From: JAKRSD01 sp964473995
GTDB lineage: Bacteria > Bacteroidota > Bacteroidia > CAIKAF01
DNA: 51,718 bases
Reading direction: 5' to 3'
Assembly: GCA_964473995.1 (NCBI GenBank)
Contig: CAYYRB010000012.1
Location: forward strand, 1 to 51,718
Under the pieces are notes generated by a model, which saw nothing but the letters and a program-made list of their open reading frames with translations, searched no databases and was not told the origin of the DNA. The translations under genes and the position numbers were made by a program. Of the stretch, positions 14,948 to 21,411 are shown one piece after another. How positions within the stretch are numbered: the stretch's first letter is position 1; every line of letters starts with the position of its first letter.

Positions 14948-17329
14948 CTAAATTTTAATTTCCAAGGGAATGGTCAATCCGATCAAAAAATTTCTACCCG
15001 GTTCGGGCAAGCCTATTCTTCGCCAGTTACTCAAGTGATTAAAATAGATGGTGTTGAATAAATTCTGGATAGAGAAATGAAGCTTCAGGGATTGATTTTT
15101 CAGGGTGAACCGGGTACCCATATTCCAATTGAACACGGCGTATCCGGGAGTGAATAGTTCATTTCGCGCGTTTAGAAATTGGGGCGCGGCCCAACGCAGT
15201 TCAATACCGGCAAAGCTTTCACCGATCCATTTTCCAGGTATGTCCCGTTCGTATTCTACTTCGGCATGCCCGCCGATGGGGGGAATCATGGGAAAGTTAT
15301 ATCCTGTAGTGGGGCTGTAGGTATATACCATCTGTCCGCCCACGTTTAGGTGCAGTCCATCAACCGGGTGATAATCCACCAAAAATTCCATGCCGGTATG
15401 CAGTCCGTCGTTTTGGGTGTATTTCCAAAGTAGGCCGGCTTCGGGTAAGGGCGAAAATTCAGCTGTGGGATTTAGGTAAATGTATCCAAAAAAATAATTC
15501 AAGAACGGTGAAACGGAAATGTCTATTTTTTCTTTTTCTATTACCAGATTGAGGTCAAACTGCAAGCCGCGTTCCGGGGTTAAGGTACTGTCGCCCTTTT
15601 CGTGGCGGAGCGATCCGTGGTGAATGCCGTTGGCGGTGAGTTCGATGGCCGTGGGCAACCGGTAACTGCTTCCCACATTTATTTTCACGTTGATGTCTTC
15701 GTGTGGGAGCATACTGATGCCTATGGCTCCGGAAAGGTTTCCGAAGGATCGGTCTATTTCCGGTGCTGCTCGCTCAGTACCCGAGGGGATTCCGTTTTCG
15801 TACACGGTGCGGTAAAAAGCACGGGAGTTGGTATGGGCGTAGTCATACCGGATTCCTCCTGTAAGTACATTTTTTTCAGATAGGTCATACTTGAAAAAGG
15901 CATACGCTCCGATTCCATATTCCGAAAAGTCGGGAATGAGAAAAGAATATCCATCCGTTTTGTTTTGCCGGTATTGCCCGTTGATGCCGTAAATGGCATT
16001 GAGGCGGGAAAGAATATGGTGATGAAATTTCACGTTTCCGGAGAGGGTGTGAAGGGCAAATCCCAATTCTTTGTTTCCAACCGGTGTGGGAGCCATGCCA
16101 TGGGTGTGCGGTTCCGAATATTCGCCTCTGCGGTTGTATTGGTAACCGAAGTCAGCTTCAAGCCAGTGTTTTTTCAGGTTGATGTTTGAATTGGAAACGA
16201 CCTTGATATGCCTCACTTCCTGTCGCGGAAGATCCAGGTTTCGAGCCGATTCGTCCTGGCTTAAATCATTCACGTTGGGTATTCCATGGGCTCCGGGAAA
16301 AAATCCCGCCTGCAATTGGTAAAAGGATGCGGAAAGCGTGGAGTATCCCCAGTTTTTCATCAAACCCAGGGTGAGTGATGCATTCCGTTCTCTACCGGCC
16401 GTGTTTTTCAATCGTCTTCCAAAAATGGGCAGCTTGTAGGAGTTGTAGGTAAAGTTATCCGCAGGTACCCGATAGTCGCCGTAATCCTGCCCCGAAAAAC
16501 GGGCTTTGAATAAAACACCTTTTTTCTGCAATGCGGCATGCGCGGAGTATCCGAAAAGATCATTGTTGGAACGGTAGGTAAACAGGGCTCCCGCCTGCAG
16601 CATGTCCGGTTTTATGGCCAGTACGGGTTTTATGTTGATGATGCCGCTCATGGCATCGCTTCCATAAATAAGCGAACCGGGGCCTTTGATGATTTCTACA
16701 CGTTCAACATTGTATTGATCTATTTCCAGTCCGTGGTCGGCTCCCCATTGTTGTCCTTCCTGTTTCAATCCGTATTCGGCTACCGCCACCCGGTTAAATC
16801 CCAGCCCTCTTATCAAAGGTTTGGCGATTCCTGTACCCGTTGTTACTGCCTGTACTCCAGGTACTTTGGAGAGCATTCCCGAAAGTGTACTCGCAGGATT
16901 TCGATCAAGAAAGTCACGGTCCAAAACGGTGATGGATTGCGCCGTTTCCTCTTTGGTAGTCCTGAAGCGGCTATCTTCTATCTCCACCCTGCGCATTTCT
17001 GAGCCCGCTTCCGACAGCCGGAGTGTGCCTAAATCGGTATTGTCGTTCAGCAGAATGTCCTCGATGCGCGGCGCATATCCCAAAAGGGTGATGTGCAGGT
17101 GGTATCGCCCGGCTTTCAACCCTTCAAATCGGAAACGGCCCTTGGAATCGCTGACCGTTCCTTTTTCCAATTCGTGCAGGTATACATGGGCATCAGCCAG
17201 AGGCATTCCCGATACGTTCTCGGACAAGGTACCCGCCAGTGAAAATCCTTTTTGGCCGTTGGCCATAAACGAATTTGCGATGAGCAGCAGCAGAGCGTGG
17301 ATAATATGCGTTGATTGCTTTTGCAACAT
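14948..17329 (-). CDS. TonB-dependent receptor, ZnuD-like, His-rich loops
   Basis: A 793-residue outer-membrane receptor. The signal peptide ends near residue 26 (SFMANGQ); residues about 28-105 are a carboxypeptidase-regulatory-like domain (GTLSENVSGMPLADAHVYL, LLGYAPR). The plug follows (about 115-225: TAQSITVLDRDFLDRNPAST, IRGLGFNRVAV, RVEIIKGPGSLIYGSDAMSG) and then a 22-strand-type barrel ending IPLEIKI. Extracellular loops carry SEPHTHGMAPTP, NVKFHHHIL and ANGIHHGSLRHEKGD. The last aligns in position with the His loop typical of ZnuD-type zinc receptors. No SusD partner is present, so it is not a glycan receptor. It lies under a palindromic operator shared with the next operon. Zinc or another divalent metal is inferred. 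Confidence 0.88.
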   Translation of the reverse strand: MLQKQSTHIIHALLLLIANSFMANGQKGFSLAGTLSENVSGMPLADAHVYLHELEKGTVSDSKGRFRFEGLKAGRYHLHITLLGYAPRIEDILLNDNTDLGTLRLSEAGSEMRRVEIEDSRFRTTKEETAQSITVLDRDFLDRNPASTLSGMLSKVPGVQAVTTGTGIAKPLIRGLGFNRVAVAEYGLKQEGQQWGADHGLEIDQYNVERVEIIKGPGSLIYGSDAMSGIINIKPVLAIKPDMLQAGALFTYRSNNDLFGYSAHAALQKKGVLFKARFSGQDYGDYRVPADNFTYNSYKLPIFGRRLKNTAGRERNASLTLGLMKNWGYSTLSASFYQLQAGFFPGAHGIPNVNDLSQDESARNLDLPRQEVRHIKVVSNSNINLKKHWLEADFGYQYNRRGEYSEPHTHGMAPTPVGNKELGFALHTLSGNVKFHHHILSRLNAIYGINGQYRQNKTDGYSFLIPDFSEYGIGAYAFFKYDLSEKNVLTGGIRYDYAHTNSRAFYRTVYENGIPSGTERAAPEIDRSFGNLSGAIGISMLPHEDINVKINVGSSYRLPTAIELTANGIHHGSLRHEKGDSTLTPERGLQFDLNLVIEKEKIDISVSPFLNYFFGYIYLNPTAEFSPLPEAGLLWKYTQNDGLHTGMEFLVDYHPVDGLHLNVGGQMVYTYSPTTGYNFPMIPPIGGHAEVEYERDIPGKWIGESFAGIELRWAAPQFLNARNELFTPGYAVFNWNMGTRFTLKNQSLKLHFSIQNLFNTIYFNHLSNWRRIGLPEPGRNFLIGLTIPLEIKI

Positions 17330-17342
17330 TGTTGCAAAAGTA
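17318..17342 (-). promoter_or_regulatory. Operator over the promoter and start codon of the TonB receptor gene
   Basis: Two 10-bp arms (CTTTTGCAAC and GTTGCAAAAG) flank ATT at 17318-17340, perfect across 23 bp; the core TGCAAC-ATT-GTTGCA matches the one at 14923. The -7 box TACTTTTG (17342-17335) overlaps one arm, and the ATG (17329-17327) lies in the centre, 5 nt past the box. A TTTG sits 16 nt upstream of the -7 box. Additional TTGCAA half-sites occur at 17351-17356. Confidence 0.75.
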
Positions 17343-17414
17343 GAAATTTATTGCAATTCAAACAGGAATAGTATTGTGCAATAACCAATCCGGTTATTTA
17401 GCCCAATCCTCCAC

Positions 17415-18329
17415 TTAATTTTTTCCGTATCGCTTCAAATACTCCAATTCTTCTTTTGTGAGGCTTTTCATCCCCTTTTGGTTGATTTTGTCCAAAATAT
17501 CATCCAAATAGTCGGCTTTCTGCTTTTTTATTTCGTTGAATTCTTCATCGGATAAGGGCTTTTCTTTTCGCCTGGTCGGCGTAAAAATAATCTTCTCCCG
17601 CTTCATAAAGACAACCTGTTCAGACCGATCCGTCCATAGCTGTCTTTTTAACGGAGTAAGTCGTTTCAGTCCCCAAACCAGTAAAAAACCGGTCAGCGCC
17701 CCCGAAATTATCTGTAAGTTCAGACCAGTATTCCAATGGAATAATACACCCGCAACGGATACACCGATCACGATCTGCATAAGGGTATTCAGTTGCAGAG
17801 CCCAGATACCGAAAACGCGCATAGTATGCCGTGGATAAAAGGAGGCGGACACGGTCATCAGAGTCATCACCGCAGCTCCTGATCCACCAACTTCCATGCT
17901 GTGCAATGTATGGCGCAGCATCGGCAGTGTCGCCAGAACCAAAAATACCACATTGCTTAAAACTCCTCCCGCTACAAAGAGAGCCACGGTCATCCGGTCC
18001 TCCGAAAAAAAGAGCCGGCTGCTAATATTTCCGAAAACCATAAACCCCAACAGGGTAAAAAGAAATGTCCAAAAAGAGGCGTGAAAGGCAAAAGAGATTA
18101 AGGGTGTCCAAGGCTTTACCAACAACATGGGGAGCTGCGCGGGCATCTGAAAAAAGGCACTCATGCTTGCAGCTGCATCCGGTCGGCTAAGCAGCAGAAT
18201 ACGGTAAGCAATGAATATGGCTGAAAGCAGGATACCCGCAAACAGGAGCCTTTTCCGGGAGAGGGAGAGCGGGCTGTTGCGGACTATTTTTTGCAGGGTT
18301 TGGCGAACTTCTTTTCCAGGTAATTTCAT
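17415..18329 (-). CDS. Rhomboid-fold membrane protein, predicted inactive
   Basis: A 304-residue paralogue of the neighbouring rhomboid protease. It keeps the six-helix fold and the serine loop (VGGSGAAV, Ser150), but aligning it with the neighbour shows the catalytic His replaced by Ile207 (LQIISGALTG against FAHIGGAVTG). The oxyanion-supporting His and Asn in helix 2 become Thr88 and Thr92. It should therefore not cleave peptide bonds. A soluble C-terminal tail of about 75 residues (DEEFNEIKKQKADYLDDILD, then GMKSLTKEELEYLKRYGKN) is the conserved tail seen on one of the two Bacteroidota rhomboids. It lies 61 bp after the active paralogue on the same strand. A chaperone or regulator role, as for iRhoms, is inferred. 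Confidence 0.82.
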   Translation of the reverse strand: MKLPGKEVRQTLQKIVRNSPLSLSRKRLLFAGILLSAIFIAYRILLLSRPDAAASMSAFFQMPAQLPMLLVKPWTPLISFAFHASFWTFLFTLLGFMVFGNISSRLFFSEDRMTVALFVAGGVLSNVVFLVLATLPMLRHTLHSMEVGGSGAAVMTLMTVSASFYPRHTMRVFGIWALQLNTLMQIVIGVSVAGVLFHWNTGLNLQIISGALTGFLLVWGLKRLTPLKRQLWTDRSEQVVFMKREKIIFTPTRRKEKPLSDEEFNEIKKQKADYLDDILDKINQKGMKSLTKEELEYLKRYGKN

Positions 18330-18390
18330 AGAAGAAAAAAAGCAATTTACGAAAAAGGCGATATCTCTTTTACCACCTTATTGAAAAAAA

Positions 18391-19047
18391 TTATCTCCAC
18401 CGCGCCCAAAGGCTTCCTTTCTGTTTCCAGATTAGGAGCAGGATAATTCCTGTGACGGCACCGCCGATATGGGCAAAATGGGCCACGTTGGAAGACTGGG
18501 AATAGAAAATGCCGCTGATTAAATCGAATCCCATCAGGATGATGGCGAAGTATTTCGCTTTCAGCGGGAGAAAGAAATAAATGTAAATGTAGTTGTCCGG
18601 AAAAAGAAAAGCATAAGCCACGAGAAGGCCGTAGATGGCTCCTGATGCTCCCACCAAAATTCCGCCTCCCTGCAATTCGGGGAATACATGAACACCGAGC
18701 CAGGTGTAAATCAGGTGTAACGCTCCCGCTCCGATACCGCTGAGCAGGTAGTAGGTCAGAAATTTTTTCGGTCCCCACATGTTTTCGAGCATGCTGCCGA
18801 ACATCCACAAAGAAAACAGATTAAAAAACAGATGCCCGAAGCCGTCATGCATAAATTGGTAGGTGACCAACTGGGTAGGAATAAAAAAATCACTTTCAAA
18901 ATAGTACAACGGCAGAAATTCTGCGGCAAATTGCGAAACTACCGGGGTCAGCATCGCCAGAAATAAGAGTCCGTTGATGATCAATAAGTTTTTGACGATC
19001 ACGGGAAGGAATGAAAAAGGTCCCGGACGTAAGTAGTCGTTATTCAT
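18391..19047 (-). CDS. Rhomboid family intramembrane serine protease
   Basis: A 218-residue polytopic inner-membrane protease that cleaves transmembrane segments. All active-site elements are present: FMHDGFGHLFFNLFSLWMFG (His72 and Asn76 in helix 2), the serine loop VGASGAIYGLL (Ser135) and AHFAHIGGAVTG (His193). Short N-terminal cytoplasmic segment and six membrane helices, no extra domain. The stop of mutL's neighbour ordering places it 5 bp after mutL, so the genes mutL, rhomboid and inactive rhomboid are probably co-transcribed. Confidence 0.93.
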   Translation of the reverse strand: MNNDYLRPGPFSFLPVIVKNLLIINGLLFLAMLTPVVSQFAAEFLPLYYFESDFFIPTQLVTYQFMHDGFGHLFFNLFSLWMFGSMLENMWGPKKFLTYYLLSGIGAGALHLIYTWLGVHVFPELQGGGILVGASGAIYGLLVAYAFLFPDNYIYIYFFLPLKAKYFAIILMGFDLISGIFYSQSSNVAHFAHIGGAVTGIILLLIWKQKGSLWARWR

Positions 19048-19052
19048 AAAAA

Positions 19053-20933
19053 TCAGCGTAAAAATTTATCGTTTAACTCTTGTAAGCTCAGGGTAAGCAG
19101 GGTAGGCTTTCCGCTTGGGGAGCTGTAGGGGTTTGAGCAGGAAAACAGATCGGCGATTAGGCTTTCGGCTTCCGCTTTTCCTAAGCGTGTTCCATATTTT
19201 ACGGCCATTCTGTCGGCCAGGGAACGCACAACGGCGAGGTGTTTGTCCGACTTCACATCGGCAGATTGGTGCTTGATTTTCTCGAGCATTTCTTCCAGTA
19301 ATTCGCGGCAATTGTTTTCAGTAAGTCCGGTGGGAATGCCTCGCACGATGACGGTATTTCCGCCAAATAACTCCAAATCAAACCCCAGTGCGGCCAACTC
19401 CTCCCTGATTTCTGTAATTAACTCCAGATCGGCAGGATTGAAATCGATGGTCTCCGGAAAGAGCAATTGCTGGCAATGGCTTTTTCCCGTTTCGGAATTT
19501 TTGATCAACCGCTCAAAAATAACCCGCTCATGAGCCCGGTGTTGATCGATCACTACCAGCCCGCTTTTGATGGAAGTGACCAGGTAGCGTCCTTCCATTT
19601 GAAAATAGGATGAACGCAGGAAATCATCGTTTTCTTCGGAGGGAAACATGGCCTCTGCTTCTTTTTTTTCTTGCGGATTTTCAGCAGGTGAAAAGGAGGG
19701 AGACGGTATTTCGAACTGATCAAATTGGGGGGCGTACACGCTTTCCCAGTTTTTCAGGTTGTTTTTTTCTCTGGGATTAGGCTCAGTAAAACCACCGTTG
19801 TTGGGCTTTTCCGTTTTATTTTCCGTGTTGAAGGGATTGTAATCGGTATTGATGACAATTTTGGGAACGGACAGTTCTGAAAGATCTTTTAAGGGCACAA
19901 AATCGAAGGAGGTCTCTCGTTCAAAATCGAGTGAAGGGGCAATGTTAAATTTCCCCAGCGCTTGTTTTACCGCGCTGCTCAGGATGTGGTAAATGGTTCT
20001 TTCCTCGCTGAACTTCACCTCGGTTTTGGCCGGATGTATATTGATGTCAATCTCTTCGGGGGCCAGATCTAAAAACAGGAAATAACCCGGGTAACTGTCT
20101 TTGGGAATGAGTCCGTCGAAAGCGGCTTCAACTGCATGATGCAGGTAGGGACTTTTTATGAAACGGTTGTTGGCAAAAAAGTATTGATCTCCCCGCGTTT
20201 TTCTCGAAAATTCGGGCTTTACCATAAATCCGGAAATTCGGATGATATCGGTTTCTTCCGCAACGGGTACTAATTTGTCGTTGTAGTTACTGCCCAGAAT
20301 ACCCACAATTCTGCGGCGCAGATTCCCTTTTTCCAGTTTATATACGGTTTGCCCGTTATTGATCATGTCAAATTCAATTTCCGGATGCGCCAGCGCTACA
20401 CGGATGAATTCTTCCAAAATGTGTTTACTCTCTACCGCGTCGCTTTTTAAAAACTTGCGTCGTGCAGGTACGTTGAAGAATAGGTTTTTAACTGAAATAA
20501 TCGACCCTACCGGCGTGGAACAGATTTCGGAGGAAATAAATTCACTGCCTTCTACCAGCACCCTTACTCCGGTTTCGCTTTCCGGCTGACGGGTTTTCAG
20601 TTCAACTTTGGCAATCGCCGCCACGGAAGCCAAGGCTTCACCGCGGAATCCTTTGGTGGTGATCCGGAAAATATCATCGGGATCTTTAATCTTGCTGGTG
20701 GCGTGGCGCTCAAAACACATCCGGGAATCATTTTCCGACATGCCCTTCCCGTTATCCATTACCTGAATCAGGGATTTTCCGCCTTCTTTTATCGTAAGTA
20801 GAATTTTATCCGCCTTGGCATCTATGGCATTTTCAAGCAGTTCCTTAACGGCCGCCGCCGGTCTTGAAACCACCTCCCCCGCAGCAATGCGGTTCGCCAC
20901 CGAATCGGGAAGTATGGAAATTATATCACTCAT
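19053..20933 (-). CDS. mutL: DNA mismatch repair protein MutL
   Basis: A 626-residue GHKL ATPase that couples MutS mismatch recognition to strand incision. The ATG at 20933 gives the family start (MSDIISILPDSVANRIAAGE); earlier in-frame starts add non-conserved residues. ATPase motifs: ELLENAIDAKA, DNGKGM and TKGFRGEALASV. The C-terminal dimerisation/endonuclease region carries DQHRAHERVIFE (Asp463 onward), matching the DQHA(X)2E(X)4E metal motif apart from Arg for Ala. The second metal motif, CPHGRPT in many MutL proteins, is degenerate (SSPSGKPT, about 604-611). Endonuclease activity is thus probable but not certain. Confidence 0.95.
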   Translation of the reverse strand: MSDIISILPDSVANRIAAGEVVSRPAAAVKELLENAIDAKADKILLTIKEGGKSLIQVMDNGKGMSENDSRMCFERHATSKIKDPDDIFRITTKGFRGEALASVAAIAKVELKTRQPESETGVRVLVEGSEFISSEICSTPVGSIISVKNLFFNVPARRKFLKSDAVESKHILEEFIRVALAHPEIEFDMINNGQTVYKLEKGNLRRRIVGILGSNYNDKLVPVAEETDIIRISGFMVKPEFSRKTRGDQYFFANNRFIKSPYLHHAVEAAFDGLIPKDSYPGYFLFLDLAPEEIDINIHPAKTEVKFSEERTIYHILSSAVKQALGKFNIAPSLDFERETSFDFVPLKDLSELSVPKIVINTDYNPFNTENKTEKPNNGGFTEPNPREKNNLKNWESVYAPQFDQFEIPSPSFSPAENPQEKKEAEAMFPSEENDDFLRSSYFQMEGRYLVTSIKSGLVVIDQHRAHERVIFERLIKNSETGKSHCQQLLFPETIDFNPADLELITEIREELAALGFDLELFGGNTVIVRGIPTGLTENNCRELLEEMLEKIKHQSADVKSDKHLAVVRSLADRMAVKYGTRLGKAEAESLIADLFSCSNPYSSPSGKPTLLTLSLQELNDKFLR

Positions 20934-20981
20934 GGAAACAGTCCCAAAGGTAATCATTCGCCCCGTTAGCAAACGAACCTG

Positions 20982-21269
20982 TCAGTTCAGCCAAAACCAG
21001 AGCACGGCAATCACCGCCAATAGTGCGAGGAGGTAAATCGTTTTTTTGCGTGCTGCATGGGTATCGTATGAACCCATCAGACGTCGTTCGTCCATCTTTT
21101 CCCGGTAGGTTTTTTTTTCTGCTCTTTCCATACTTCCGAAAGCCTGTCTTATCCTGGCCTCCGAAGTGCTTCCCTGTTGCAATTCTTCTTCTTCGTTATA
21201 ATACCTTGGCGTGTACGTAAATGACTTGGGTTGTTTTTGTTTGAAAATGGAAAGACGGGAGAATAACAT
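20982..21269 (-). CDS. Small conserved C-tail membrane protein next to mutL
   Basis: A 95-residue protein with a basic, Tyr-rich N-terminus (KSFTYTPRYYNEEEE) and a single C-terminal membrane helix (KKTIYLLALLAVIAVLWFW). The KxxTYxPRYY start is shared by small proteins found beside mutL in many Bacteroidota. Some databases label these 'riboflavin synthase subunit beta', which the sequence does not support. The tail-anchored layout puts the N-terminal domain in the cytoplasm. It precedes mutL by 48 bp on the same strand and has its own -7 box. Function unknown. Confidence 0.8.
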   Translation of the reverse strand: MLFSRLSIFKQKQPKSFTYTPRYYNEEEELQQGSTSEARIRQAFGSMERAEKKTYREKMDERRLMGSYDTHAARKKTIYLLALLAVIAVLWFWLN

Positions 21270-21307
21270 ACGATGCGGATGATTTAACTGAGCGATTTAA
21301 CGCAACA

Positions 21308-21315
21308 CAAATGTA
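21308..21315 (-). promoter_or_regulatory. -7 box for the small membrane protein/mutL/rhomboid operon
   Basis: TACATTTG on the minus strand, 38 nt before the start at 21269. No TTTG at 17-23 nt spacing is visible, so the -33 element is weak. Confidence 0.45.
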
Positions 21316-21398
21316 TTTGTTTTAGCCCGATTTTTGCTTTTAACAATTTCCCTTTGATTTCTTTTCGTAGAGCTCTTTAATTTAATGTCTGCTCCCGA

Positions 21399-21406
21399 TA
21401 ACTTTG
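21399..21406 (+). promoter_or_regulatory. -7 box of the GH3 fusion gene
   Basis: TAACTTTG matches TAnnTTTG and ends 5 nt before the ATG at 21412. It lies inside a longer in-frame extension from 21385, which supports 21412 as the true start and implies a leaderless transcript. Confidence 0.55.
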
Positions 21407-21411
21407 AACAC

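Noticed and set aside
14948..17329. TonB receptor as a SusC-type glycan receptor
   Set aside because: No susD partner or glycan enzymes, and His-rich loops with the operator point to metal uptake instead.
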